Source: MWCO01 sp964488865 (GTDB lineage: Bacteria; Myxococcota_A; Polyangia; Polyangiales; Polyangiaceae). From it: a stretch of 64,000 nt of DNA. Position numbers and translations under genes: made by a program. Positions 51,433 to 60,091 of the stretch are shown piece after piece (the stretch's first letter is position 1; each line of letters opens with the position of its first letter). The notes beneath the pieces are model-generated. The model did no database searches. It was not told the DNA's origin and was given only the letters and a program-made list of their open reading frames with translations. The stretch lies in contig CAZAWR010000003.1 in the NCBI GenBank assembly GCA_964488865.1, positions 124,001 to 188,000 on the forward strand, written 5' to 3'.

Positions 51433-52161
51433 ATGGCGAAGAGCGAAGAGAAGGAAGCCAAACCCAAGGGCCAAGGCGGCGACAAGGCCGACAAGGGCGG
51501 CAAAGCCAAGGGCAAGCAGGAGCCGGCCAAGGGCAAGCAGGAGTCCAAGGGCAAGCAGGAGTCCAAGGGCAAGGACAAGAAGTCCAAGGCGGAGGCGGAC
51601 ACGCCGGCTCGGCCCGTGGTTCCCCCGCGTATGCGGGACAAGTACCGCGAAAAGGTCGTCCCTGCCATGACCAAGAAGTTTGGCTACACCAACCCGATGC
51701 AGCTGCCTCGCGTCGAGAAGGTGGTGGTCAACATGGGACTCGGGCAGGCCGTGGCGAACCCGAAGATGATCGAGTCAGCCGTGGACGAGGTTTGCGACAT
51801 CACCGGGCAGAAGCCGGTGGTGGCGCGAGCCAAGAAGGCCATCTCGAATTACAAGCTCCGCACCGGAATGCCCATCGGGGTGTTCGTCACCCTGCGACGG
51901 GAGCGGATGTGGGAGTTTCTGGATCGATTGATCACGGTGGCGTTGCCGCGTGTGCGCGACTTCAAGGGCGTGAGCCCGAAGGGGTTTGACGGACGGGGCA
52001 ACTACACCCTGGGTCTGCGCGAGCAGATCATCTTTCCGGAAATCAACTACGACAAGATCGACAGCACTCGTGGGATGAATGTGTCGATCGTGACCTCGGC
52101 GAAGACCGATGAAGAAGGGCGTGCGCTGCTCACCGAGCTCGGCATGCCGTTCCGCTCCTGA
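51433..52161 (+). CDS. rplE: 50S ribosomal protein L5 with lysine-rich N-terminal extension
   Basis: 242 residues against the usual 178-182. The L5 core starts at residue 67 (MRDKYREKVVPAMTKKFGY) and is normal to the end (NVSIVTSAKTDEEGRALL). The first 66 residues are Lys, Gly, Glu, Gln-rich with a six-residue repeat KGKQES. The ATG at 51433 has a GAGG box at seven bases; the internal ATG at 51631 has no ribosome site, so the extension is most likely made. L5 binds 5S rRNA and contacts the P-site tRNA. Confidence 0.94.
   Translation: MAKSEEKEAKPKGQGGDKADKGGKAKGKQEPAKGKQESKGKQESKGKDKKSKAEADTPARPVVPPRMRDKYREKVVPAMTKKFGYTNPMQLPRVEKVVVNMGLGQAVANPKMIESAVDEVCDITGQKPVVARAKKAISNYKLRTGMPIGVFVTLRRERMWEFLDRLITVALPRVRDFKGVSPKGFDGRGNYTLGLREQIIFPEINYDKIDSTRGMNVSIVTSAKTDEEGRALLTELGMPFRS
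51507..51575 (+). repeat. 18-base repeat in the L5 extension
   Basis: Repeated AAGGGCAAGCAGGAG-type units, two exact and one imperfect, encode the KGKQES/KGKQEP repeats. Confidence 0.7.
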
Positions 52162-52172
52162 AGGGATGAACG

Positions 52173-52358
52173 ATGGCGCGAGCTTGCTCTTTTGCCAAGT
52201 TGAACCGGAAGCCGAAGTTCGCAGTACGGCATCGCAACCGATGCAAGATGTGCGGTCGCGCGCGCAGCTACTATCGCGACTTCGAGCTCTGCCGGATTTG
52301 CATGCGTAACCTGGCGCTGCGTGGAGAACTCCCCGGTGTAGTCAAGGCAAGTTGGTGA
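52173..52358 (+). CDS. rpsN: 30S ribosomal protein S14, zinc-binding type
   Basis: 61 residues, the short S14 form with two CxxC pairs (C24xxC27 and C40xxC43), so it binds zinc. No second S14 paralogue is in the window. Confidence 0.96.
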   Translation: MARACSFAKLNRKPKFAVRHRNRCKMCGRARSYYRDFELCRICMRNLALRGELPGVVKASW

Positions 52359-52362
52359 TGCC

Positions 52363-52764
52363 ATGATGACTGATCCTATCGCCGATATGCTGAGTCGGAT
52401 TCGAAACGCAGCCCTCGCGCGGCATGACCGCGTATCAATGCCTGTGAGCAAGGTGAAGCAAGCGGTTGCTGCCCTGCTCAAGGACGAGGGCTACGTTCGG
52501 GACGTGATGGTCACCGAGTCCGATGGAAAGAAGTCCTCGACCCTGACTGTCGTGCTCAAGTACGGGCAAGACCGTACGTGCGCGATCGACGGCCTCAAGC
52601 GCGTTTCGCGCCCAGGTCGACGCGTGTACGTCCGGCACGACGGCATTCCGCTCGTGCAGAACGGGCTGGGTGTGGGCATCCTGTCCACGTCCCACGGGGT
52701 GATGACGGACAAGGACGCGCGCCGCCGACGCATCGGTGGTGAGCTGCTCTGCGAGGTGTGGTGA
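52363..52764 (+). CDS. rpsH: 30S ribosomal protein S8
   Basis: 133 residues; TDPIADMLSRIRNA start and GVGILSTSHGVMTDKDAR end are diagnostic. S8 binds 16S rRNA and often represses spc-operon translation. ATG at 52363 or 52366. Stop overlaps the rplF start by one base (TGATG). Confidence 0.97.
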   Translation: MMTDPIADMLSRIRNAALARHDRVSMPVSKVKQAVAALLKDEGYVRDVMVTESDGKKSSTLTVVLKYGQDRTCAIDGLKRVSRPGRRVYVRHDGIPLVQNGLGVGILSTSHGVMTDKDARRRRIGGELLCEVW

Positions 52765-53357
52765 TGACCGAAGTAGCAGAGAAGGCTGTGGTCCGCACCT
52801 CGCGGATCGGCAAGCTGCCTGTGACGATCCCGAAAGGGGTGACGGTATCCGTGACGAACGGGGCCGTGAGCGTCAAGGGAGCGAAGGGCACGTTGTCCTG
52901 GAGCTTGCCTCAGGGGACGACGATCGCGGTTGAGAACGAGAAGGTCCATGTGTCCGCCGAGGCGGGTCGTGGGTCGGCGCGCATGCAAGGGCTGGCGCGG
53001 GCGCTCATCGCGAACATGGTTCGAGGGACCTCCGAGGGGTTCTCGAAGACCTTGCTCTTGGTGGGAACTGGCTACCGTGCGGAGGTGAAGGGTACTGACC
53101 TTCACATGTCCGTGGGGTTGTCCCACCCGGTGGTCTTCGCCGTCCCCGACGGCATCTCGATCACGGTTCCCAAGGACTCGAAGGGTGCGCAGATCGTGGT
53201 GGTAGGAGCCGACCGAAGTTTGGTGGGCGAGACTGCGGCGCGCATTCGCAGCACAAGGCCGCCGGAGCCTTACGGTGGCAAGGGCGTTCGCTATCAGGGC
53301 GAAAAAGTGCGTGAGAAGGCCGGCAAGTCCGGCAAGGGCGCGAAGGGCGCCAGGTAG
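52764..53357 (+). CDS. rplF: 50S ribosomal protein L6
   Basis: 197 residues; SRIGKLPVTIPKGVTV start and the C-terminal EPYGGKGVRYQGE with a basic Gly/Lys tail. The ATG at 52764 is preferred to two GTGs just before it because of the TGATG overlap and a GAGG box. Confidence 0.95.
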   Translation: MTEVAEKAVVRTSRIGKLPVTIPKGVTVSVTNGAVSVKGAKGTLSWSLPQGTTIAVENEKVHVSAEAGRGSARMQGLARALIANMVRGTSEGFSKTLLLVGTGYRAEVKGTDLHMSVGLSHPVVFAVPDGISITVPKDSKGAQIVVVGADRSLVGETAARIRSTRPPEPYGGKGVRYQGEKVREKAGKSGKGAKGAR

Positions 53358-53386
53358 TTGGCTGTTCCCAGCGCGGAGTCTTGACG

Positions 53387-53758
53387 ATGGCTATGAGACT
53401 GGTCGGACGCGAAAGACGCAAGGTTCGCATTCGCAAGAAGGTGACGGGCACCAACGAGCGCCCGCGACTGACGGTGTTCCGAACCGCGCGGCACATCTAC
53501 GCGCAGGTCATCGACGACGAGAAGGGGTGCACGTTGGCGCACGTCTCCACGTTGTCGAAGGACGTTCGGGATGCGAATGCCCAGGCGGAAAAGAAGCCCA
53601 AGAAGACCGATCAGGCCACGCAGGTCGGGGCATTGATCGCCAAGATGTGCCTGTCCAAGGACATCAAGCAGGTCGTCTTCGATCGCAATGGCTACATGTA
53701 CCATGGGCGCGTGAGTGCCCTGGCCGCAGCGGCGCGCAAAGCCGGGCTGAAGTTCTAG
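53387..53758 (+). CDS. rplR: 50S ribosomal protein L18
   Basis: 123 residues; RKKVTGTNERPRLTVFRTARHIYAQVIDD and FDRNGYMYHGRVSALA. Binds 5S rRNA with L5. The ATG at 53387 has GGAG at eight bases; ATG 53393 is possible. Confidence 0.95.
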   Translation: MAMRLVGRERRKVRIRKKVTGTNERPRLTVFRTARHIYAQVIDDEKGCTLAHVSTLSKDVRDANAQAEKKPKKTDQATQVGALIAKMCLSKDIKQVVFDRNGYMYHGRVSALAAAARKAGLKF

Positions 53759-53782
53759 CGACCATCGCTCGAGTGAGGAATC

Positions 53783-54328
53783 ATGCAATTCGATCAGACG
53801 CTTCAGTTGGATGAGGAAAAGCTCAAGGAGCGCGTCATCCACATCAACCGCGTCGCCAAGGTCGTCAAGGGCGGGCGTCGGTTCAGCTTCTCCGCCCTCG
53901 TCGTCGTCGGTGACGAGTCCGGCCATGTCGGCGTCGGTCTCGGCAAGGCCAACGAGGTCCCTGAGGCCATCCGCAAGGGCAACGACCAGGCGCGAAAGAG
54001 CATGTTCCGTGTTCCCCTCGTCGGCGGAACGATTCCTCACGGAATCGTCGGGCGCTTCGGGGCCGGCCATGTCATGCTCCGCCCCGCCTCTGAAGGTACC
54101 GGCGTCATCGCCGGCGGCGTCGTTCGCGCCGTCGTCGAATCCGCTGGGATCAAGGATATTCTCACGAAGTGCCTGGGAACCACCAACCCGCACAACGTGG
54201 TCCGAGCAACTGTCGAAGCGCTGCGAACCCTCGCCAGCACCGAGTCGGTTGCCGCCAAACGCGACAAGAGCGTGGAGGACATCAAGACCCACGCCCACGA
54301 AGCAACGCAGCAAGGGGTCGCGCCGTGA
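53783..54328 (+). CDS. rpsE: 30S ribosomal protein S5
   Basis: 181 residues; VIHINRVAKVVKGGRRFSFSALVVVGD with the VGVGLGKANEVPEAI loop. S5 guards decoding accuracy (ram mutations). Stop and rpmD start overlap as GTGA. Confidence 0.97.
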   Translation: MQFDQTLQLDEEKLKERVIHINRVAKVVKGGRRFSFSALVVVGDESGHVGVGLGKANEVPEAIRKGNDQARKSMFRVPLVGGTIPHGIVGRFGAGHVMLRPASEGTGVIAGGVVRAVVESAGIKDILTKCLGTTNPHNVVRATVEALRTLASTESVAAKRDKSVEDIKTHAHEATQQGVAP

Positions 54329-54513
54329 AACCCAAGCTCAAGGTCCGTCAGGTTCGTAGCCTCTCCAATCGCCCTCATCCCCAGTACCGTGTGATCGCTG
54401 GGTTGGGGCTCCGAGGAATCGGCTCCGAAGTCGTCGTGGACAACACTCCGTCGTTCCGCGGCATGGTCAAGAAGATCTTGCACCTCGTGCAGGTCGAAGA
54501 GGTCGAGGGATAG
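54325..54513 (+). CDS. rpmD: 50S ribosomal protein L30
   Basis: 62 residues from a GTG start overlapping the rpsE stop; KVRQVRSLSNRPHPQYRVIAGLGLR split by the usual turn is L30-like, and NTPSFRGMVKKILHLVQVEE ends it. Confidence 0.93.
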   Translation: MKPKLKVRQVRSLSNRPHPQYRVIAGLGLRGIGSEVVVDNTPSFRGMVKKILHLVQVEEVEG

Positions 54514-54515
54514 CC

Positions 54516-55004
54516 ATGGCGGACATCCTTTCCAAGCTTCAGGCTCCCCCCGGCTCCAACAAGCCCAAGACCCGTGTCGGTCGCGGCCTTGGGTCCGGTC
54601 TCGGCAAGACGTGCGGTCGTGGGCAGAAGGGCCAGAAGGCTCGGTCCACCGGACGTTTTAGCAAGCGTCCGTTCGAAGGCGGCCAGACCACCTTCCAGCG
54701 GCGGCTTCCGAAGCGTGGCTTCGTGAACATCTTCCGGGCGGACGTGGCCATCGTCAACGTGGGCGACCTCGAGCGTTTCGACGCCGGGACGACCGTCGAC
54801 GAGACGTTGTTGCGAGCGGCCCGGCTGGTTCAGGGCGAATGCGACAAGATCAAGGTGCTGGGCGAGGGCGACCTCACCAAGTCCCTGACGGTGACGGTGC
54901 ACACGTTCTCCAAGTCCGCCATCGAGAAGATCGAGAAGGCGGGTGGCAAGGTGGTCTCGCTGATCCCCCCGGAGGCGCAGGAATCTGGGGAGGCGTCAGC
55001 CTAA
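54516..55004 (+). CDS. rplO: 50S ribosomal protein L15
   Basis: 162 residues; GSNKPKTRVGRGLGSGLGKT and GRGQKGQKAR then FEGGQTTFQRRLPKRGF. Late 50S assembly protein; directly precedes secY. Confidence 0.96.
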   Translation: MADILSKLQAPPGSNKPKTRVGRGLGSGLGKTCGRGQKGQKARSTGRFSKRPFEGGQTTFQRRLPKRGFVNIFRADVAIVNVGDLERFDAGTTVDETLLRAARLVQGECDKIKVLGEGDLTKSLTVTVHTFSKSAIEKIEKAGGKVVSLIPPEAQESGEASA

Positions 55005-55020
55005 CCGGCCGGCGGTCATC

Positions 55021-56349
55021 ATGGCATTTGCCAATTTCGCGAACATACCGAAGGTGCCAGAGCTTCGCAGGAGGCTGCTGTTCACTCTCGCCATGCTCGC
55101 GATTTACCGCCTAGGTGTGTTCATCACCACGCCCGGCATCGATCGCAACGTGATGCGGTCGGTGGTTCAGCGACAATCGGGCGGCCTGTTGGGCATGTTC
55201 AACCTGTTTTCGGGCGGTGCGCTCGAGAACTTGTCGATCTTTGCCCTGGGCATCATGCCCTACATCTCCGCCTCCATCATCATGCAGTTGCTCGGTACGG
55301 TGTACAAGCCGATCGACGACATGCGGCGGGAGGGTGAGCAAGGGCGTCGCAAGCTTGACCAGTACACGCGATACGGGACGGTGGTGCTGAGCCTCTTCCA
55401 GTCCTTCGGCATCGCGATGTACCTCGAGGGCTTGAACAACAACGACCTTGGGGGCGGGCGTTTTGGCGACGTGGTCGCGGACCCGGGATGGACGTTCCGG
55501 TTCATGACGATCGTGACGCTGACGACGGGCACGGCCTTCATCATGTGGCTCGGCGAGCAGATCACGGAGCGAGGCGTTTCGAACGGCATCTCTCTGATCA
55601 TCTTCGCCGGCATCCTGTCCGACATGCCGTCGGTGGCCTTCGGCTACATGCAGCAGAACGAGGGCAACCTCCAGCCGCTGACGATCGCGTCGATGCTGTT
55701 CATCATCATCGGCACGGTGGCGGTGGTGGTGTTCTTCGAGCGCGCCCAGCGTCGCATCCCGATCGTGTACTCTCGCCGTCAGGTGGGTAGGCGCGTGTAC
55801 GGGGGGCAAACGGCGCACCTCCCGTTGAAGGTGAATTCGGCGAGCATGATTCCGCCCATCTTCGCGTCGTCGTTGCTGATGTTCCCTGCAACGCTTGCGA
55901 ACTTGAACATCCCTGGGATGAACGACATCCAGGCGGTGCTCAACAAGGGCGGGTGGGTGTTCAACACGTTTTACGCGCTGCTGATCATCTTCTTCTGCTT
56001 CTTCTACACGGCCGTGACGGTACGCCCGGTCGACATTGCGGAGAATCTCAAGAAGCAGCAGGCCAACGTCCCGGGTATCCGTCCGGGCAAGCAGACAGCC
56101 GAGTACATCGATCGCGTGTTGACGCGCATCACGCTCGGCGGTGCGTTGTATGTTGCTGCGGTGTGTCTGGTTCCGAACATCGCGAGCGACTGGTACAAGG
56201 TCGCGTTCCAGTTCGGTGGGACGTCGATCATGATCGTGGTGGGCGTGGCGCTCGACCTGTCGTCGAGCATCGAGTCTCATCTCATCACGCACAACTACGA
56301 GGGGTTGACGGGACCGAAGGTGTCACGCATCCGCGGGCGCCAGGTATGA
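55021..56349 (+). CDS. secY: Protein translocase subunit SecY
   Basis: 442 residues with ten transmembrane helices; conserved stretches LFSGGALENLSIFALGIMPYISASI, and YTAVTVRPVDIAENLKKQ in the cytoplasmic loop before helix 9. It forms the Sec channel with SecE and SecG. In many bacteria adk and map follow; here infA comes three bases after the stop. Confidence 0.97.
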   Translation: MAFANFANIPKVPELRRRLLFTLAMLAIYRLGVFITTPGIDRNVMRSVVQRQSGGLLGMFNLFSGGALENLSIFALGIMPYISASIIMQLLGTVYKPIDDMRREGEQGRRKLDQYTRYGTVVLSLFQSFGIAMYLEGLNNNDLGGGRFGDVVADPGWTFRFMTIVTLTTGTAFIMWLGEQITERGVSNGISLIIFAGILSDMPSVAFGYMQQNEGNLQPLTIASMLFIIIGTVAVVVFFERAQRRIPIVYSRRQVGRRVYGGQTAHLPLKVNSASMIPPIFASSLLMFPATLANLNIPGMNDIQAVLNKGGWVFNTFYALLIIFFCFFYTAVTVRPVDIAENLKKQQANVPGIRPGKQTAEYIDRVLTRITLGGALYVAAVCLVPNIASDWYKVAFQFGGTSIMIVVGVALDLSSSIESHLITHNYEGLTGPKVSRIRGRQV

Positions 56350-56352
56350 GGT

Positions 56353-56619
56353 ATGCGGCCAGGAGGAAGTCGACCGGATCGGACGAGAGGCGAACGCCAG
56401 TCCAACGAAGGCAAGCTAGAGTTTCAGGGGTTGGTCACCGAGGCGTTGCCCAACGCGATGTTTCGGGTGACATGCGAGACCGAGAAGCTCGACGTTCTTG
56501 CCACCATCAGCGGGCGGATGAGACGGTTTTTCATCAAGATACTGCCGGGCGACCGGGTGACCGTCGAAGTATCACCGTACGATCCAAATCGAGGCCGGAT
56601 TACATACCGGCACAAGTAG
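56353..56619 (+). CDS. infA: Translation initiation factor IF-1
   Basis: 88 residues against the usual 72. The S1-like fold is intact (EFQGLVTEALPNAMFRV, ILPGDRVTVEVSPYDPNRGRITYR). The first 17 residues are an Arg/Gly-rich extension; AGGT lies just before the ATG and no other ATG fits. Confidence 0.93.
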   Translation: MRPGGSRPDRTRGERQSNEGKLEFQGLVTEALPNAMFRVTCETEKLDVLATISGRMRRFFIKILPGDRVTVEVSPYDPNRGRITYRHK

Positions 56620-56629
56620 AGAGGCAGTC

Positions 56630-56749
56630 ATGAAGGTTCGGCCATCCGTGAAGAAGATTTGCGACAAGTGCAAGATCGTCAAGCGCAACGGCGTGGTGCG
56701 CGTGATCTGCAAGAAGAACCCGCGCCACAAGCAGCGCCAAGGCGCCTGA
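56630..56749 (+). CDS. rpmJ: 50S ribosomal protein L36
   Basis: 39 residues (MKVRPSVKKICDKCKIVKRN, ending NPRHKQRQGA). It is the zinc-binding form with C11xxC14, C27 and H32. Short but in its standard place between infA and rpsM, with a GAGG ribosome site. Confidence 0.96.
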   Translation: MKVRPSVKKICDKCKIVKRNGVVRVICKKNPRHKQRQGA

Positions 56750-56784
56750 GCCGAACTCGATGATCGAGCAGGAGTACTGATTCG

Positions 56785-57165
56785 ATGGCACGTATTGCAG
56801 GTGTTGACCTTCCGCGGCGCAAGCACATCGTGTACGCGCTGCCGTACATCTACGGTATCGGACACAAGCTGGCTCGCGACATCTGCGCGAAGGCGCAGGT
56901 GACCCCGTCCAAGCGGGTCGATGAGCTTGCGGAGTCCGAGATCAAGGCGATCCGCGACGTCATCGACGGAGAGTACAAGGTCGAAGGCGACCTTCGCCGC
57001 GAGGTCCAGATGAACATCAAGCGATTGATGGACCTGGGCTGTTACCGGGGGCTGAGGCATCGTCGTGGGCTTCCCACGCGAGGCCAGCGCACCCACACGA
57101 ACGCCCGCACCCGCAAGGGACCGCGCAAGGGCATGATCTCACGCTCCCGTGCCAAGAAGAACTAG
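56785..57165 (+). CDS. rpsM: 30S ribosomal protein S13
   Basis: 126 residues; ARIAGVDLPRRKHIVYALPYIYGIG start and RGLRHRRGLPTRGQRTHTNARTRKG end, the tail that contacts the P-site tRNA. First ribosomal gene of the alpha group. Confidence 0.97.
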   Translation: MARIAGVDLPRRKHIVYALPYIYGIGHKLARDICAKAQVTPSKRVDELAESEIKAIRDVIDGEYKVEGDLRREVQMNIKRLMDLGCYRGLRHRRGLPTRGQRTHTNARTRKGPRKGMISRSRAKKN

Positions 57166-57180
57166 ACGGAGTACCTCGCG

Positions 57181-57588
57181 ATGAGTACGACGAAGGCCCG
57201 CGGCAAGGGCGTCAAGCAGAAGAAGAAGAAGGTCAAGAAGAACATCGGCACTGGGATTGCCCATATCCAGTCGACGTTCAACAACACCATCGTGACGATC
57301 AGCGACGTCAACGGCAACGTGATTTCGTGGTCGAGCGCAGGGTCGAGGGGGTTCAAGGGCTCCCGCAAGTCGACCCCGTTTGCCGCGCAGCTCGCCGCCG
57401 AAGAAGCCGCCCGACGTGCGATGGAACACGGCATGCGCTCCATCGCCGTGTTCGTCAAGGGACCGGGAGCAGGTCGGGAGAGCGCGTTGCGCGCCCTCCA
57501 GTCCACCGGCTTCAGAGTCACCCTGATTCGCGACGTAACCCCGATTCCCCACAACGGATGCCGCCCGCCCAAGCGGCGTCGCGTGTGA
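57181..57588 (+). CDS. rpsK: 30S ribosomal protein S11
   Basis: 135 residues; a Lys-rich N-terminus (KGVKQKKKKVKKN) precedes the core AHIQSTFNNTIVTISDVNGN; the end is DVTPIPHNGCRPPKRRRV, as usual. Confidence 0.97.
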   Translation: MSTTKARGKGVKQKKKKVKKNIGTGIAHIQSTFNNTIVTISDVNGNVISWSSAGSRGFKGSRKSTPFAAQLAAEEAARRAMEHGMRSIAVFVKGPGAGRESALRALQSTGFRVTLIRDVTPIPHNGCRPPKRRRV

Positions 57589-57606
57589 TCGGTAGAGGAC
57601 CTACCC

Positions 57607-58236
57607 ATGGCTCGATACATCGGCCCCGTTTGTAAGCTCTGCCGTCGTGAAGGCGAAAAGCTCTTCCTCAAGGCTGAGCGCTGCCAGACCGAGAAGTGCG
57701 CCTTCACGCGCCGTCCCTATCCCCCGGGGCAGCACGGCCAGGGGCGCATCAAGATGAGTGAGTACGCGATCCGTCTGCGTGAAAAGCAGAAGGTTCGTCG
57801 CGTCTACGGCGTCCAGGAGCGACAGTTCCGGCTCTACTACGACCGCGCGAACCGTATGCGCGGCGGCACGGGCGAGCAGATGCTTGCCCTGCTCGAGCGA
57901 CGCCTCGACTCCGCCGTCTACCGGGTGGGCTTTGGAGCGACGCGCCGGGAAGCGCGCCAGCTCGTGAAGCACAATCACATCCTGGTCAATGGCCGTCGCG
58001 TCAACATCCCCAGCTACGTTCTGCGCGTCGGCGACAAGGTCGAGGTGCGCGAGCGCAGCCGGAAGCTCAAGCTCCTCGAGTCCGCCATCGCCCAGGCCGA
58101 AGCGCGCCCGAGCCCCGGCTGGATGGAGCTCGACCGTGGAGCCTTCTCCGCCGTCGTCAAGTCCAACCCCCTGCGGGAGGAGCTCAACGAGCCGGCCATC
58201 CGCGAGCAGCTGATCGTCGAGTACTATTCACGTTAG
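57607..58236 (+). CDS. rpsD: 30S ribosomal protein S4
   Basis: 209 residues; S4 domain with LDSAVYRVGFGATRREARQLVKHNHILVNG and an N-terminal CxxC-like pair (CKLCRREG) plus C at 31 and 36-type positions suggesting the zinc form. S4 starts 30S assembly and often represses the alpha operon. Confidence 0.96.
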   Translation: MARYIGPVCKLCRREGEKLFLKAERCQTEKCAFTRRPYPPGQHGQGRIKMSEYAIRLREKQKVRRVYGVQERQFRLYYDRANRMRGGTGEQMLALLERRLDSAVYRVGFGATRREARQLVKHNHILVNGRRVNIPSYVLRVGDKVEVRERSRKLKLLESAIAQAEARPSPGWMELDRGAFSAVVKSNPLREELNEPAIREQLIVEYYSR

Positions 58237-58270
58237 TCGACACCGCCTGACGTACGCGGGCAGGGAACGG

Positions 58271-58303
58271 GTCGCCTTGGACGAGCGGATTCGACGAGGC
58301 GAC
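58271..58303 (+). promoter_or_regulatory. Hairpin in the rpsD-rpoA gap
   Basis: A 7-bp stem (GTCGCCT 58271-58277 with AGGCGAC 58297-58303) lies in the 106-base gap before rpoA. It could tune rpoA translation or processing; no terminator T run follows. Confidence 0.3.
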
Positions 58304-58342
58304 TGAGATTCCCGCGCGAACCTTCCACGAGGAGAGGCACTG

Positions 58343-59365
58343 ATGGAACATCTCATCACGCGCAACTGGCGCGACCTGATTCGACCCAAAGCGATCCAGA
58401 TCGACATGGACTCGCGCACGGACTTCTACGCCAAGTTCACTTGCGAGCCCCTCGAGCGAGGGTTCGGCATCACAGTGGGCAACTCCCTGCGCCGCGTCCT
58501 GTTGTCGTCGCTGCAGGGTGCGGCCGCCACGGCGATTCGCATCGACGGTGCGTTGCACGAGTTCACGACCATCACGGACGTGGTGGAAGACGTGAGCGAC
58601 ATCATCTTGAACATCAAGGAAGTGGTGTTCAAGGCGAACAAGATCGACAGCTTCACGGTCCGCATCGACAAAGAGGGGCCTGGGCCAGTTTGCGGGCGTG
58701 ACATTCGTTTGGTCGATGGGCTCGAGGTGTTGAACCCGGACCATGTGATCGCGGTGCTCGACAAGCGTGGGCCGTTGTCGATGGAGCTTTCGGTGGGTAT
58801 CGGCCGCGGGTACGTGCCGGCGGAGCGCAACAAGACGGCGACGATGCCGCTGGGGACGATCCCGATCGACGCGCTCTTTTCGCCGATCCGGAAGGTCAAC
58901 TACACGGTACAGAACGCTCGTGTCGGCCAGGTCACGGACTACGACAAGCTCGTGCTCGAGGTCTGGACGAACGGCGCCGTGCGTCCCGAGGACGCGGTCG
59001 CCTTCGCGGCCAAGATCCTGAAGGAGCAGCTCTCGATCTTCATCAACTTCGAGGAGACCGAGGAGACATCGTACTCCGCACCGACCGATGACGAGGAGCC
59101 CGTCAACGAGAACCTCTTCCGGTCCGTGGATGAGCTGGAGCTCAGCGTTCGGTCCGCGAACTGCTTGCAGAACGCCAACATCACGCTCATCGGTGAGCTG
59201 GTTCAGCGCACCGAGCAGGACATGCTCAAGACCAAGAACTTCGGTCGCAAGTCGCTCAAGGAGATCAAAGAGATCCTCGCGAGCATGGGCTTGTCCCTCG
59301 GGTTGAAGATCGACAACTGGCCGCAGCTTTTGGAGCGCTGGAAGGCTCAGCAGAGCCAGAACTAA
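58343..59365 (+). CDS. rpoA: DNA-directed RNA polymerase subunit alpha
   Basis: 340 residues: N-terminal dimer domain (KFTCEPLERGFGITVGNSLRRVLLSSL) to about 235, an acidic linker, and the C-terminal domain with SVRSANCLQNANITLIGELVQRTE and LKEIKEILASMGLSLG helices that bind UP elements and activators. Strong GGAGAGG ribosome site. Confidence 0.98.
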   Translation: MEHLITRNWRDLIRPKAIQIDMDSRTDFYAKFTCEPLERGFGITVGNSLRRVLLSSLQGAAATAIRIDGALHEFTTITDVVEDVSDIILNIKEVVFKANKIDSFTVRIDKEGPGPVCGRDIRLVDGLEVLNPDHVIAVLDKRGPLSMELSVGIGRGYVPAERNKTATMPLGTIPIDALFSPIRKVNYTVQNARVGQVTDYDKLVLEVWTNGAVRPEDAVAFAAKILKEQLSIFINFEETEETSYSAPTDDEEPVNENLFRSVDELELSVRSANCLQNANITLIGELVQRTEQDMLKTKNFGRKSLKEIKEILASMGLSLGLKIDNWPQLLERWKAQQSQN

Positions 59366-59383
59366 ACAAGAGGACAGCTCGCC

Positions 59384-59899
59384 ATGCGTCACTTGAAAGC
59401 AGGCCGGAAGTTCGGCCGAAACCCCAGCAGCCGTCGGGCCATGTTCCGGAACCTGACGGCCAACCTCATCACTCACGAGCGCATCGAGACCACCGACGCG
59501 AAGGCCAAGGAGCTGCGTCGTGTGGCCGAGAAGCTCATCACCAAGGCCGTCCGGCTCGGTGACATCGCCTACGAGAAGCCGGGTGAGAACCCGGACCGTG
59601 GGCGTGTTGCCAAGCGTCTCCACGTGGCCCGACAGATTCGCGCGTTCATTCCGAGGTTCGGAATGTTCGTCAACGAAGAAGGCGTCTCGGAGCGAGTCGA
59701 CTTGGTCGAGAAGGTCCTCATCGACCTCGCCAAGCGTTTCCAGGGCCGGCCGGGCGGATACACCCGCATCATCAAGATCGGCCCGCGCCGCGGAGACAAC
59801 GCCCCCATGTCGCTCATCGAATTCGTGAGCGATGTCGAGGCCGAGCCGGTCGTGGAAGAGCCCAAGGCCGCAGCAGCGACGGAAGCGAAGAGCGAGTAG
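59384..59899 (+). CDS. rplQ: 50S ribosomal protein L17
   Basis: 171 residues, longer than the usual 120-130. RHLKAGRKFGRNPSSRRAMFRNL and GGYTRIIKIGPRRGDNAPMSLIEFV mark the core; the last 25 residues are Ala/Glu-rich and additional. Last gene of the run, followed by a terminator. Confidence 0.96.
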   Translation: MRHLKAGRKFGRNPSSRRAMFRNLTANLITHERIETTDAKAKELRRVAEKLITKAVRLGDIAYEKPGENPDRGRVAKRLHVARQIRAFIPRFGMFVNEEGVSERVDLVEKVLIDLAKRFQGRPGGYTRIIKIGPRRGDNAPMSLIEFVSDVEAEPVVEEPKAAAATEAKSE

Positions 59900-59925
59900 C
59901 TTCCGCAACACTCTCGGCTAGACCA

Positions 59926-59962
59926 CACCCCATGGCTTTCGGGCCGTGGGGTGCTTTCGTTT
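59926..59962 (+). terminator. Rho-independent terminator of the ribosomal run
   Basis: An 11-bp stem with one G-U pair (CACCCCATGGC 59926-59936 with GCCGTGGGGTG 59943-59953), 6-base loop, followed by CTTTCGTTT. It lies 26 bases after the rplQ stop. Confidence 0.8.
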
Positions 59963-60091
59963 GGCGTGCCTGGTCGAATGGGCCGCCGAGGGGCCCCACC
60001 CACGGTTGGGGTTCAGCCCGCGGTCCAAGCCATCTTCTTGTGGCAGCGCGTGATGTGGTGAGCGAGTGAGGGACAGCGGGGGAAGGGACGA

